This document shows, piece by piece, positions 7,582-16,687 of a DNA stretch of 64,000 nt. Each line of letters starts with the position of its first letter. The first letter of the stretch is position 1. The notes beneath the pieces were generated by a model. That model saw only the letters and a program-made list of their open reading frames with translations. It ran no database searches and was not told the origin of the DNA. The stretch is taken from assembly GCA_036645935.1 (NCBI GenBank), contig JAVXNE010000009.1:1-64000 (forward strand). Reading direction: 5' to 3'. This DNA is from JAUNBN01 sp036645935 (GTDB taxonomy: Bacteria; Bacillota; Clostridia; Oscillospirales; Ruminococcaceae). The translations under genes were made by a program, and so were the position numbers.

Positions 7582-9434
7582 GCGTTTGTCCCCGACATGA
7601 TTTTCGCAAGCGAGCAGGCATCCAACGAAAGCTCTGCTATCTGTTCCTCTGTAGTTCCCATCTGAACAGCGACGTTTTCAGCCGCAATCGGTATAATTTC
7701 TCCCTTATAGCATGAGCGCACAAGCGCTCTCATAAAGCGCTCCGCAATTCCTCCCGCGAGACTTCCCTCCTCGGCGAATACAATGCGCTTGTAGCGCAGG
7801 GCGATGCTCACCGCCTCTTCGTTGAGCGGCAATATCACATTGAGCTTTAGTATGTCGCTTCGCGTGCGCCCGTCTTTAAGCAATTCTCTCGCCGAAAGAG
7901 TTTGTTCAAATTCCCGTCCGTAGGTAATAAACAGATTTTGGGATTTCTTTCCACCGCTAATCAAATCGAAATCCTTGCCGGTGCAGCCGTATTTTTGCAA
8001 GACCGCACTCTCTCTACCGCGAGGATATCGAATAGCTCTAGGGGCATCGAGTTTCATTAAACGATGCAGCCAAAATTCAAGCTCGGCGTAATTGCAAGGA
8101 GATGCCACTGTGAATCCGCCTATTTCGCCGAGCATTGCGACATCCAGAAGACCTTGATGCGTCTCCCCGTCGTCTCCCACAACCCCCGCGCGGTCGATGG
8201 CAAGCATCACATCGGCCTTGCAGAGCGAGACATCCTGGTACAGCTGGTCGAAAGCGCGCTGCAAAAATGTTGAATAAACTGAAAACACTGGCTTCATACC
8301 GCCCTTGGCAAGCCCTGCGGCAAAGGTGACGGCGTGCTCTTCCGCTATTCCCACATCAAAAAAACGCTCTTTAAAATTCTTGTAAAAATATTGCAGTCCA
8401 GTGCCATATTTCATCGCTGCCGTTATCGCGCAAATTTTGCTGTTTTCTCTCGCGAGAGATACAAGCGCGTGGCCGAAAGTGTTGGAGTAACTGTCGGCAA
8501 AGGAGATGTCTGGATTTCCCTCCTCGACGTCGAACTCCCCGACTCCGTGATATGCTCCGGGATTGTCCTCAGCAAGCGTATACCCTTTTCCCTTAACAGT
8601 GATTACGTGAACCAAAACCGGACCATCCAGCGTCTTCACATTATCGAATATGGAACACAGCTCTGAGATATCATGTCCGTCGACAGGTCCAATATAGTTG
8701 AATCCCAGTTCTTCAAAGAGCGTTCCGTCGTAGAGTGCGCGACGGATCGCCGATTTGGATTTTGTTATCGTGTTCATTATAAAAGGCCCAACGAGCGGAG
8801 TGTGCTCGAGCAGCTTTTGCACACACTTTTTTGTGTCGGTATATCCGGCGCTGGTGCGCAGCCTCAGCAGATAACCCGCGAGTGTGCCGACGCTTTTAGA
8901 GATAGACATCTCGTTGTCGTTAAGCACAACGACGAGGTTTTTGAGCGACGGGTCGAGGTTGTCCATAGCCTCGTATGCCATGCCGCCACCCATTGCACCG
9001 TCTCCGATTATTGCTATCACTCGTGAGGAATCACCACTCAACAGCTTTGCGCGTGCAAGGCCGATAGCGCTCGAAAGTGAGGTTGTGCTATGCCCGACAA
9101 CAAAGGGATCGCAGTCGCTCTCACAGGGTTTTGGAAATCCTGAAACACCTCCGCGCTTACGAAGTCTGTCAAATCCCTCTCTTCGCCCCGTTATTAGCTT
9201 GTGCGTGTAGCACTGGTGCCCAACGTCAAAGACAAAAGCGTCCCGCGGACAATCAAAGCAGCGATGCAGCGCCAGCGTCAGCTCGACGACGCCGAGATTG
9301 GAGGCAAGATGTCCGCCTGTCTTGGAAGTCGTCTCGACAAGAAGCTCACGAATCTCTGCGCTCAGCGCCTCAAGCTGTGCATAGGTCATCTGTTTTACAT
9401 CTTGAGGACTTTGTATACTTTCAAGTAATGTCAT
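7578..9434 (-). CDS. dxs: 1-deoxy-D-xylulose-5-phosphate synthase
   Basis: Dxs condenses pyruvate and glyceraldehyde 3-phosphate in a thiamine-diphosphate-dependent first step of the MEP isoprenoid pathway. The 618-residue protein shows FDVGHQCYTHKLITGR (about residues 68-83) and the ThDP motif GDGAMGGGMAYEAMDN, running on to LNDNEMSIS (about 143-178). Further on are the transketolase pyrimidine-domain segment (DRAGVVGDDGETHQG, about 410) and a C-terminal transketolase domain. Only 2 bp separate it from ispA, so prenyl precursor supply and chain elongation are co-expressed. Confidence 0.97.
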   Translation of the reverse strand: MTLLESIQSPQDVKQMTYAQLEALSAEIRELLVETTSKTGGHLASNLGVVELTLALHRCFDCPRDAFVFDVGHQCYTHKLITGRREGFDRLRKRGGVSGFPKPCESDCDPFVVGHSTTSLSSAIGLARAKLLSGDSSRVIAIIGDGAMGGGMAYEAMDNLDPSLKNLVVVLNDNEMSISKSVGTLAGYLLRLRTSAGYTDTKKCVQKLLEHTPLVGPFIMNTITKSKSAIRRALYDGTLFEELGFNYIGPVDGHDISELCSIFDNVKTLDGPVLVHVITVKGKGYTLAEDNPGAYHGVGEFDVEEGNPDISFADSYSNTFGHALVSLARENSKICAITAAMKYGTGLQYFYKNFKERFFDVGIAEEHAVTFAAGLAKGGMKPVFSVYSTFLQRAFDQLYQDVSLCKADVMLAIDRAGVVGDDGETHQGLLDVAMLGEIGGFTVASPCNYAELEFWLHRLMKLDAPRAIRYPRGRESAVLQKYGCTGKDFDLISGGKKSQNLFITYGREFEQTLSARELLKDGRTRSDILKLNVILPLNEEAVSIALRYKRIVFAEEGSLAGGIAERFMRALVRSCYKGEIIPIAAENVAVQMGTTEEQIAELSLDACSLAKIMSGTNA

Positions 9435-9436
9435 CT

Positions 9437-10312
9437 CTACATCGTCCTTTGCAGCAAATTCCGGGCAAGCTCAGAAAGAAATTTGCCGTCTCCAAACTCA
9501 TCCTCAAGCATATTGATTGAGCGCTGAGTTGTCTCAAAGGCAAGTTCACGAGAACGAGCTATTCCGAACAGTGTGACATAGGTATTCTTGCCGCTTTTTT
9601 CGTCACTTCCGGTGTGCTTTCCAAGCACCGCTTCGTCTGCTGTGCAATCGAGAACATCGTCGCAAATTTGAAACGCGAGTCCGAGGTTGTCTGCGTAGGA
9701 CGCGAGCGCTGCTCTTTGCGATTCGCTCGCCTTTGCTGTGAACGCTCCGAGCAAAACTCCCGCGCGAATCAGTGCTCCGGTTTTTTTGAGATGTATCCCA
9801 TCAAGTTGAGACTGGGAGCAAGGTGTGTGTTCATACTTTAAATCCAGTTCTTGTCCACCAATCATCCCGCAAATTCCCGCCGATTGCGCGAGAGTTCTAA
9901 CGCAGTCTATCGCCGTCGGGCAGTCCTTGATTTTGCACAGCGTCTCAAAGGCCAATGTCAGCAGCCCATCACCGGCGAGCAGCGCCATCGCTTCCCCGAA
10001 CGCCTTGTGACACGATGGCTTACCGCGGCGCATATCGTCGTCATCCATGCATGGAAGATCGTCATGTATGAGCGAATAGGCATGCACCATCTCAAGCGAA
10101 CAGGCGGCGAGCAACGCGTCATCACCCTGCGATCCGCAACACAACTCGTGTGACGCAAGACAGAGCATGGAACGCACGCGCTTGCCCGCACCCAAAACCG
10201 AATATTGCATTGCCGAAAGCACTTCGGATTCGGCCTCTATCGCAAGCAGCGCTTCGAGTTTTCTCTCGACACTCTCGATGTATCTTGCTCCATCTGCCTT
10301 AAAATCACTCAT
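9437..10312 (-). CDS. ispA: Polyprenyl (farnesyl/geranylgeranyl) diphosphate synthase
   Basis: This trans-prenyltransferase extends dimethylallyl diphosphate with isopentenyl diphosphate. The 291-residue protein contains the first aspartate-rich motif as DDLPCMDDDDMRRG, the DDx4D form usual in bacterial FPP synthases, and the second as CDDVLD. ATG 10312 has AAAGGAG seven bases upstream and overlaps the end of xseB. A longer frame to 10381 lacks a ribosome binding site. Chain length, C15 or C20, cannot be decided from the sequence alone. Confidence 0.95.
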   Translation of the reverse strand: MSDFKADGARYIESVERKLEALLAIEAESEVLSAMQYSVLGAGKRVRSMLCLASHELCCGSQGDDALLAACSLEMVHAYSLIHDDLPCMDDDDMRRGKPSCHKAFGEAMALLAGDGLLTLAFETLCKIKDCPTAIDCVRTLAQSAGICGMIGGQELDLKYEHTPCSQSQLDGIHLKKTGALIRAGVLLGAFTAKASESQRAALASYADNLGLAFQICDDVLDCTADEAVLGKHTGSDEKSGKNTYVTLFGIARSRELAFETTQRSINMLEDEFGDGKFLSELARNLLQRTM

Positions 10313-10514
10313 CTGCTTCTCCTTTAACGCGCGCGTCGGCACTCTCAAGACGCAGTTTGGCATTTTTGACAAGCTCATCACACGCTTTCAGCAGTGATGC
10401 GGCCTCTTCATAGAGCGAAAGCGCGTCGTTAACCGTTATCTCGCCCGAAGCAAGTTTTCTATTGATATCTTCAAGCCGCACAAGGCAGCCCTCAATTGTC
10501 ATTTTACCGCTCAT
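10305..10514 (-). CDS. xseB: Exonuclease VII small subunit
   Basis: XseB is the small helical subunit of exonuclease VII, which degrades single-stranded DNA. The 69-residue product has the family pattern LEDINRKLASGEITVNDALS followed by LYEEAASLLKACDE. It overlaps xseA by four bases upstream and ispA by eight bases downstream, so the three genes are translationally coupled. Confidence 0.95.
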   Translation of the reverse strand: MSGKMTIEGCLVRLEDINRKLASGEITVNDALSLYEEAASLLKACDELVKNAKLRLESADARVKGEADE

Positions 10515-11650
10515 TCAGTACCTCCCCTAACGTTGTCGACGGTGCAAAGCAGCTCGCCGTCGCTGAGTCTTATCTCGAGCTGATCGCTCTTGCGCACGCC
10601 CCCAATTCCAGAAAGATTTTTTCCGTCTTTAAACGCAATTGCGTATCCGCGAGCGAGTATTCTAACGGGGTCGAGCGCATCGAGCGTCGCGGTGACTGCA
10701 TGCAAACGATCGGAAGCACGGGAGACAATTGCTGCGACCCTGTCATATGTCGAATCGTACATATCGGCGCTTTGCTCAGCTGCGCACTCGATAATTTCGC
10801 ACGCACGGCCGCGTATTCCAACAACCGACGCAGAGATGTAATCCAATATAACAGCGATATCGGGAAGCGCAAGCTCGGCAGCGGCAGAGGGTGTCGGCGC
10901 GCGGGAGTCCGCGGCATAATCGAGCAGCGTCCAATCGGTTTCGTGTCCGATGGCCGAGATAAAAGGCACGCGCAGAGATGCTGCGGCTCTGACCAGCTCC
11001 TCGCTGTTAAACTGCCAGAGATCTTCCTGAGAACCGCCGCCGCGCGCGATTATGACCTCGTCGATGTTTAAATTCTGATTGATTCGCGCGAGTGCATCTA
11101 TGATAGACGGCGCCGCGAGCATTCCTTGAACATTGACGGGATAGAGCGTGAGCGCAACGAGCGGATAGCGGCGTGATGCGACATTTATAATGTCATGCAA
11201 TGCGGCGCCGCTCTGTGAGGTGACGACCGCAATATTTTTGGGGTATGCGATGAGCGGACGCTTCCGTTCAGGTGAAAACAGTCCCTCTTTTTCGAGCTTC
11301 TGACGGATTGCATCAAGCTGCTGTTTTACGGCACCAGCGCCCTTGGGGATAATATCCTCAACGTAAAGCTGAAATGACCCGTCGCGTTCATAAAGCGACA
11401 CTTTGCATCTTGCCGATACAAACATTCCGTCCTCGGGCAAAAAGCGCACTCTGTCCGCGTAGGTTTTGAACATCACACACCGCACGCTCGCGCTGTCATC
11501 GCAAAGAGAAAAATAGGCGTGCCCCGACGAGCTGTGCAGTTTGAATCCTGAAATTTCACCCTCTACCCATATCTGGGAGAGAACTTCATCACTTTCAAGC
11601 AGTATGCGCACATATCTGTTGAGCGCGCTAACCGCGATGCTCTCGCTCAT
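10511..11650 (-). CDS. xseA: Exonuclease VII large subunit
   Basis: XseA is the catalytic subunit of exonuclease VII. The 379-residue protein has an N-terminal OB-fold (about residues 1-95, with WVEGEISGFK and SGHAYFSL) and the nuclease domain with IARGGGSQEDLWQFN and the following AIGHETDWTL (about 185-235). It then has a shorter coiled-coil C-terminal part than E. coli XseA (456 residues). ATG 11650 overlaps the stop of the upstream gene as ATGA; the longer frame to 11836 is only the antisense-like extension over that gene. Confidence 0.96.
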   Translation of the reverse strand: MSESIAVSALNRYVRILLESDEVLSQIWVEGEISGFKLHSSSGHAYFSLCDDSASVRCVMFKTYADRVRFLPEDGMFVSARCKVSLYERDGSFQLYVEDIIPKGAGAVKQQLDAIRQKLEKEGLFSPERKRPLIAYPKNIAVVTSQSGAALHDIINVASRRYPLVALTLYPVNVQGMLAAPSIIDALARINQNLNIDEVIIARGGGSQEDLWQFNSEELVRAAASLRVPFISAIGHETDWTLLDYAADSRAPTPSAAAELALPDIAVILDYISASVVGIRGRACEIIECAAEQSADMYDSTYDRVAAIVSRASDRLHAVTATLDALDPVRILARGYAIAFKDGKNLSGIGGVRKSDQLEIRLSDGELLCTVDNVRGGTE

Positions 11651-12576
11651 AATACAGCCTCGCTTGCAAGAATGGCAACACCCGCTGCGTTGTCTGCCGA
11701 CAACCACGCAGGTTCGCTGAAAAACGCGTGTTTTGTCTCGCACAAAAGCGTCTCTCGGACAAGATTGCTTTGCATGACTCCACCCGCATAAATAACAGGC
11801 ATGTCGCCTGGTTTGAGCGCCTGTGTCATCGCGCATATTGTTTTTGCAACAGACAGCAGACAGAATCTTGCGATGTCACATTCGGACATACCGCGTCGAG
11901 CGAGTGCCTGACATTGGTTTTCCAGTCCCGAGAAGCAGCAGTCCGCGCCCTTTAATACGGGAGACGCAAATTCCGCACTCTCGCTTTGCATCGCGAGTAC
12001 AGAAAGCTCGGCTCCGGCAGGAAATCCAAGGCCAAGCGACACGCCCACCCTGTCGATGATCTGCCCCGCATGTGCGTCCAGCGAGGTCGCAAGCTGCGTT
12101 ATTTGTATCTTGCGCCCTTCAATGCGGCAGCTCACTGCATCAGTAGTTCCGCCTGAAACATGAAATGCTATGAACTCGCGAGCTCCGTCCGCATAAAGCG
12201 GAGTGCCGAACAGCGCCGCCGCAATGTGTCCCGTCTGATGTGAAAATCCTGTTGTCTGAACGCCGAGCGACGCCCCGATCGAGATGCCGATCGCTTTTCC
12301 TGCGAGAAAACATGGCATATAAGAGTTTTCAATATCGCGCGGTCTTTCCGAAAAGCCCACGCCCTCAATCTCTCCCATATCAATTTCAAGTGCCAGCTTT
12401 TCAATCATCGAAGGCAGTGCGCGCACGTGCTCGAACACAGCATCGCTCTGCCGCAATCCGAGAGAGCCCTTTGCAACGGGGAGAAAGCGCTTGTCGTGCC
12501 ACACTATTCCGTGTTCAGGAGAATAAGCTCCCAAACTCGTTGCGTAGTTGCTCGTGTCTATCCCGAGAAACAGCAT
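11647..12576 (-). CDS. TsaD/Kae1-like paralogue (peptidase M22 family, ASKHA fold)
   Basis: The 309-residue protein has the ASKHA fold of TsaD: FLGIDTSNYATS at the N-terminus, an HxxxH metal motif as HQTGH (about residue 104), the phosphate loop SGGTTD (about 138), GGVMQSN and a C-terminal ADNAAG that keeps the third metal aspartate. It is shorter than true TsaD (about 335), lacks the usual HMEGH wording, and sits between nusB and xseA. A second Kae1-like gene is common at this place in Clostridia. Whether it makes t6A in tRNA or is a paralogue of other function cannot be told here. ATG 12576 has GAGGT upstream; the frame to 12597 overlaps nusB. Confidence 0.85.
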   Translation of the reverse strand: MLFLGIDTSNYATSLGAYSPEHGIVWHDKRFLPVAKGSLGLRQSDAVFEHVRALPSMIEKLALEIDMGEIEGVGFSERPRDIENSYMPCFLAGKAIGISIGASLGVQTTGFSHQTGHIAAALFGTPLYADGAREFIAFHVSGGTTDAVSCRIEGRKIQITQLATSLDAHAGQIIDRVGVSLGLGFPAGAELSVLAMQSESAEFASPVLKGADCCFSGLENQCQALARRGMSECDIARFCLLSVAKTICAMTQALKPGDMPVIYAGGVMQSNLVRETLLCETKHAFFSEPAWLSADNAAGVAILASEAVL

Positions 12577-12577
12577 G

Positions 12578-12979
12578 TCACACGAGACCTCGCGCATCGG
12601 CTACGGAACGTAAAACTCCGTTTACAAAAGAATAGTCATCGTCGGCTCCGTACTCTTTTGCAAGCTCCACAGCTTCGTTAATCACAACACTGACAGGCAG
12701 TTCGCTCATGTAAAAGAGCTGTGCACAGCTGATTCGCAGTACAGCGAGCGCCACTCGGGGCAAACGTGAGAGTGTCCATTTGTTTAGATTGGGAGTTATC
12801 GCTTCATCGATTTCAGCAAGATTATCCAGTGTGATTTTTAAAATCGATTCGCAGAACTCGTCCAACTCGAGGGCGAGTTCCTCTGCAGACTCGTGAAAAA
12901 GCCCGTCCGCAGCTTCACAGTTCGATGGCAGCTGAAACACGAGCAGAAATGCGTTTGTCCTTGATTGGTGTCTCGTCAT
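12578..12979 (-). CDS. nusB: Transcription antitermination factor NusB
   Basis: NusB binds boxA RNA with S10/NusE in rRNA antitermination. The 133-residue all-helical protein starts with TRHQSRTNAFLLVFQL and ends with the conserved VVINEAVELAKEYGADDDYS followed by FVNGVLRS. It lies just downstream of a terminator that follows the asp23 gene, so part of its transcription may depend on read-through or on a promoter in the 66-bp gap. Confidence 0.95.
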   Translation of the reverse strand: MTRHQSRTNAFLLVFQLPSNCEAADGLFHESAEELALELDEFCESILKITLDNLAEIDEAITPNLNKWTLSRLPRVALAVLRISCAQLFYMSELPVSVVINEAVELAKEYGADDDYSFVNGVLRSVADARGLV

Positions 12980-13000
12980 GCTTTAAACATCCGTTTTTCA

Positions 13001-13038
13001 ATAAATAAAAGAAAGCCCTCCCGCGCGTGATGGAGGGC
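13001..13038 (-). terminator. Intrinsic terminator between asp23 and nusB
   Basis: On the minus strand GCCCTCC...GGAGGGC (13038-13015) is followed by TTTCTTTTATTTATT. It splits the leftward block into a sporulation/envelope part and a housekeeping part. Confidence 0.8.
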
Positions 13039-13045
13039 CGGTTTT

Positions 13046-13420
13046 TCATTGTGCTTCTGTTTCTTCCTCGGACTCGTTCGCGGCACCCGCGACAATCACG
13101 TCTACCCTTGAAACAGCAAGACCCGTTATGCTTTGAATTGCATTTTTTACATTGCGCTGAACCGCACTCGCAACCTGGGGAATCTTTTGTCCGTACTTCA
13201 CTATAACCGAAATTTCGACGCTGACGACCTCGTCGTCCAGCTCGACTTTAATGGGCCTTGCATAACTGACTCTGTTGATAAGTCCGCGAACGCCCAGATT
13301 ACTGGCACTGACACTTAAAATCCCGTCCACCTCGAGCGTCGCAAATTTCGCGATCGAAGCAACAACATCCTGCGAAATTTTGAGCTTTCCGGGAGTTTGA
13401 TATGTGGTTTCGTTGTCCAT
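13046..13420 (-). CDS. Asp23/Gls24 family envelope stress protein
   Basis: The 124-residue protein has the Asp23 fold pattern: GKLKISQDVVASIAKFATLE, VDGILSVSAS, then VELDDEVVSVEISVIVKYGQ with repeated alternation, and VQRNVKNAIQSITGLAVSRV near the end. Family members (Staphylococcus Asp23, Bacillus YqhY) attach to the membrane through partner proteins and affect cell-envelope stress. yqhY also precedes nusB in Bacillus, so the gene order supports the call. No membrane segment is present. Confidence 0.93.
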   Translation of the reverse strand: MDNETTYQTPGKLKISQDVVASIAKFATLEVDGILSVSASNLGVRGLINRVSYARPIKVELDDEVVSVEISVIVKYGQKIPQVASAVQRNVKNAIQSITGLAVSRVDVIVAGAANESEEETEAQ

Positions 13421-13473
13421 AAAGATGCCCTCCTGTCCTCACAGATTATAGCATCTTAGTTATAATTATACAA

Positions 13474-14097
13474 CTATTTAATCTCTACCACTGATACGTT
13501 TTGAGCCTTCACCGTGCACTCGGAAAGGACGATCTCCTTTATCTGTGACACCTGTGCCGCGCTCAATCCGTCCGCGCCGGACTGCACTATGATCTTCACA
13601 CGCTCTCCGCTCGCAAAGGCAACGCACTCGCGAAATCCCTTTGCTTTAATCAAGCTCTCGAGCGTACCTTCAATGGCAATTGCCTTGCTCTCGCCCAGCA
13701 GCTGTGCTGTGAGCTCGTTTTTCTGTGCTTCGGTTAGATCGGTCTTCTGAAGCGACTTTTGCAGCGTATCAAGCGCTTCGTCACGTGTCTGCGAGCGCAT
13801 TGTGCGGGACTTTGCAAAATAGTCGCTTGCGGCACTCTCATCGGTTGAGACAAAAAGCGCCTCGCCGTAGTATTTTTCCGTGTCTATTGCGCTTTCGCCC
13901 TCTGTCGGTGAGGAAAGCTCGGGTTCTGCACCCGTCGCCGCTGCATCTTCCGTCTGTGTCTTGCCGGAGAGCGTTTGTGTCACGAGAAGCGAATCGTTCT
14001 CGGTTTTCGCAAACCTCCAATTCAGATAGACAGCAAGCGCGAGCGCCAGCATAAGCGTGAATACGGTTACCTGTTTTTTGATAAGATTCGCTTTCAT
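13474..14097 (-). CDS. spoIIIAH: Stage III sporulation protein AH
   Basis: SpoIIIAH is the mother-cell half of the SpoIIIAH-SpoIIQ channel between mother cell and forespore. The 207-residue protein has one N-terminal membrane segment (about residues 9-27, VTVFTLMLALALAVYLNW), a low-complexity linker and a C-terminal EscJ/YscJ-like domain (about 100-207, with DEALDTLQKSL and SLIKAKGFRECVAFAS). It is the last of the eight spoIIIA genes. Confidence 0.94.
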   Translation of the reverse strand: MKANLIKKQVTVFTLMLALALAVYLNWRFAKTENDSLLVTQTLSGKTQTEDAAATGAEPELSSPTEGESAIDTEKYYGEALFVSTDESAASDYFAKSRTMRSQTRDEALDTLQKSLQKTDLTEAQKNELTAQLLGESKAIAIEGTLESLIKAKGFRECVAFASGERVKIIVQSGADGLSAAQVSQIKEIVLSECTVKAQNVSVVEIK

Positions 14098-14107
14098 AAA
14101 TTCAACC

Positions 14108-14695
14108 TCAACTTAATTGATTTTGCATTTTCGCAACGCTGATGCGATTTGTGCCAACACCGCACAGCGTTGAGGCGAGCTCGATAACGCTCTGTCTGAT
14201 ATTGGGATCGTCTCCGCCCTCACATATAACGACTACGCCCTTAACGGAAGGTTCTTCCCTCTCGAGCACAACAGGGGCTTTCCCGCCCCCGCCGTCCACT
14301 ATGATGAGAGACTGCTCGCTCGTGCTCTTGCGCGAGAAGCTGTCGTCTTTATTCTCGGACACATCGTCGGTGCTCTTGCCTGATGTTGCGTATACATATC
14401 GAACACCGCGTTCGAGCGTTATGTAAACCTGGGTCGCGCCCGCGCCGTCGATATTTGATATTGATGTCGCAAGGTCGTCACGCAGCTCACTAACAAAGCG
14501 ATTGTTGTAAGCGTCCTCGTCCGTCAGCACGGCTTGAGTTTTGCTATCGCCTGTGCCCGCAAAGAGCTCGGACATCATGATTAACAAGATACCCGCTATC
14601 CCGCACACAAGCATTATTGCGATAAACTTGTTCTTTTTCCCACCGTGTTTTAGCTTTTCCACTGCCTTGCCGAACATGTTCTTTTCAGATTCCAT
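14108..14695 (-). CDS. spoIIIAG: Stage III sporulation protein AG
   Basis: SpoIIIAG forms a large ring in the intermembrane space of the engulfed forespore. The 195-residue protein has a membrane segment at about residues 24-43 (NKFIAIMLVCGIAGILLIMM) and a periplasmic ring-building domain with VYITLERGVRYVYATSG (about 98-114). The C-terminal segment includes EEPSVKGVVVICEGGDDP and a final SVAKMQ. It begins three bases after spoIIIAF ends. Confidence 0.95.
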   Translation of the reverse strand: MESEKNMFGKAVEKLKHGGKKNKFIAIMLVCGIAGILLIMMSELFAGTGDSKTQAVLTDEDAYNNRFVSELRDDLATSISNIDGAGATQVYITLERGVRYVYATSGKSTDDVSENKDDSFSRKSTSEQSLIIVDGGGGKAPVVLEREEPSVKGVVVICEGGDDPNIRQSVIELASTLCGVGTNRISVAKMQNQLS

Positions 14696-14697
14696 AA

Positions 14698-15162
14698 TCA
14701 GTACCTAATCTCTGCTTCCGCGCCGAGCGTAGCTCTCACAACGTCCGCCGCCGTTTTTAAAATATCCTTGCTTGCATTGTCAAGCCAAACTGTAACACTG
14801 TCACAGTATATGCCGCGCGCGCTGTTGATATTAACGTCAATCTCAAGCTTATGCGGTGAAATCCCGTTTTTCATCAGCTCTGCAGCAAGTTCATTTTCAA
14901 GTCTCCCCTCGACTTCCAACAGCAGCAAATCATCCGGTTTCTCATGCTCTTCCGTCAATGACACGTCGGTAAAATCAATATTCCCGTCCAAATCCGCGTC
15001 TCGAAATTCGGTGATAGGAGACACAACTGCAATTATCAACCACAGCGACGCCACAAGCTTTGCGGCGCGTCCCGCCGATTTTTCCGGCAGCAGTCCGTCG
15101 CAGAGCGCGAGCGCAACTGCAGCGGTGCACACAGCCAATGCCCATATTTTAAGAAAACTCAT
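14698..15162 (-). CDS. spoIIIAF: Stage III sporulation protein AF
   Basis: The 154-residue protein has two closely spaced membrane segments at the N-terminus (about residues 4-22 and 33-49, LVASLWLIIAVVSPITEF) and a soluble C-terminal domain, the usual SpoIIIAF plan. It belongs to the mother-cell membrane export complex. It overlaps spoIIIAE by four bases. Confidence 0.92.
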   Translation of the reverse strand: MSFLKIWALAVCTAAVALALCDGLLPEKSAGRAAKLVASLWLIIAVVSPITEFRDADLDGNIDFTDVSLTEEHEKPDDLLLLEVEGRLENELAAELMKNGISPHKLEIDVNINSARGIYCDSVTVWLDNASKDILKTAADVVRATLGAEAEIRY

Positions 15163-16295
15163 AGCGTTCCCACCCCGATATTTATCATCACCGCAGTCGC
15201 TATAACGAAGCAGAGCACGTTAAATGTCACGATTGCAGCAAGAATATCCACACCCGCTTTTATTCCTCTTATCGAGCGCGCCGAATCTTTCATATCCAAC
15301 GTCTCCGCAGCGACAGCTGTGAGCGACAGCGCCCATGAACACAGAATGCATTTCAATATTGCCGGGAGAAATATCGCTGCAATCGCCAGTATGCCCGCCG
15401 TTCCAACCGACCCTCGAATTACCGAAAGTCCGCCCCCAACAGTTGCCAACGCCTCCGACACCGTGCGTCCGATCACGGGCACCGCGCCGCCTATGACAAA
15501 TCTCGAAGCGCGCAGCGCAAGACTGTCAGCACTGGCAGTGACTGTGGTCTGAAGTTTGACAATTCCGCAAAAGATTGTCGTCGCGCCAGTAAGCACCCAG
15601 AGCGTCAATCGTTTGATTCCGCCAACTATTGCGTCTAAACCGTTGTCTTTAATCCCCGACACTACGGAAAGCCCGAGAATCACGCCTGTCAGCGGTTCTA
15701 GATAGCTCGTCAGCGCGCCCGCAAACGCGCTCTGTGCCGCGAGCACAGCAGAGCCATAGAACGCGCCGGTTCCTATGTGGCCTGATGATACGAGAAGCCC
15801 CGCAAACACAGGCACGAAAGCTGCTGAAAATGTCCGCGCTCTGACAATCGTGCCCGCAGCCTCCTGTGCCAGTGCGAGCACTGTGCCGGTCACCGCCACC
15901 GCCACCGCTGCCGACCCACATATTCTTACCGCCATTGCCGCAGCAGAAGAATCGCACACGGCATTTGCAAGCGCGCAGAGCACGAGTATCGCAACGGAAA
16001 CTCCGATTATCTTGAATGGCTGTGCGATGTATTCATCTATCTCGCCCGCAATATCAGTGACTATTGCCTTTAATCCCTCAAACGGTCTTAACTGTGTCAT
16101 GTCGCCATTTGAGTTTATGTAGTCCCGCGCGCTGTCAGGAAGCTCATCATAGAATTTACCGACAGCATCGGCTGCGCGCGCCGCTGTGTCGAATTCCTTC
16201 TTTTGAATATCTGACGCGAATATACATCCGGAAACAGACAGAAACAGTGCAAGGGATATCGCGAACGCCGCAAGGTGTTTTGCCGCGCACTTCAT
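15159..16295 (-). CDS. spoIIIAE: Stage III sporulation protein AE
   Basis: SpoIIIAE is the large polytopic membrane component of the SpoIIIA feeding-tube complex. The 378-residue protein has an N-terminal signal-like segment (residues 9-27) and at least six hydrophobic segments (for example IIGVSVAILVLCALANAVCD near 97-116 and AGILAIAAIFLPAILKCILC near 300-320). The start overlaps the spoIIIAD stop by four bases. Confidence 0.95.
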   Translation of the reverse strand: MKCAAKHLAAFAISLALFLSVSGCIFASDIQKKEFDTAARAADAVGKFYDELPDSARDYINSNGDMTQLRPFEGLKAIVTDIAGEIDEYIAQPFKIIGVSVAILVLCALANAVCDSSAAAMAVRICGSAAVAVAVTGTVLALAQEAAGTIVRARTFSAAFVPVFAGLLVSSGHIGTGAFYGSAVLAAQSAFAGALTSYLEPLTGVILGLSVVSGIKDNGLDAIVGGIKRLTLWVLTGATTIFCGIVKLQTTVTASADSLALRASRFVIGGAVPVIGRTVSEALATVGGGLSVIRGSVGTAGILAIAAIFLPAILKCILCSWALSLTAVAAETLDMKDSARSIRGIKAGVDILAAIVTFNVLCFVIATAVMINIGVGTL

Positions 16296-16687
16296 AGATC
16301 AATGAGGCTGCCGACCAGTGCAGCCAGCTGTTTGAGAAGCGGCATCGCCAGCGCAAACGTCGCGAGCTTACCCGCAAGCTGGACTTTAACCGCAAGAGAT
16401 TGCTGCCCCGCATCGGTACACGCATCGGCCGCAAACTGTGCAATGAGGCATATTCCGACCGCTTTAAGCACACATTCAAACTCCTCAATCTGCGCTGTCA
16501 TGCTCAATTTTGAAAACTCGTCCGCCAGAGCGCTGACTGTTGGAACAAGCGCGAAAAACACAACCGCACCGCACGTGAGCGCTGTAAAAAACGCCTGTTC
16601 GGGGCTGTGTTTTTTCATCACTATGCAGAGCGATGCACACAGCGCACACACAGCTGCTATCGCACAGAAATCACCAAATCCGCTCAC
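16292..16687 (-). CDS. spoIIIAD: Stage III sporulation protein AD
   Basis: The 131-residue membrane protein has an N-terminal hydrophobic segment (FGDFCAIAAVCALCASLCIV), a second in ALTCGAVVFFALVPTVSAL, and a C-terminal one (FALAMPLLKQLAALVGSLI). This layout and its place between spoIIIAC and spoIIIAE identify it. It is thought to act with AC as a small membrane pair in the channel. Confidence 0.93.
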   Translation of the reverse strand: MSGFGDFCAIAAVCALCASLCIVMKKHSPEQAFFTALTCGAVVFFALVPTVSALADEFSKLSMTAQIEEFECVLKAVGICLIAQFAADACTDAGQQSLAVKVQLAGKLATFALAMPLLKQLAALVGSLIDL

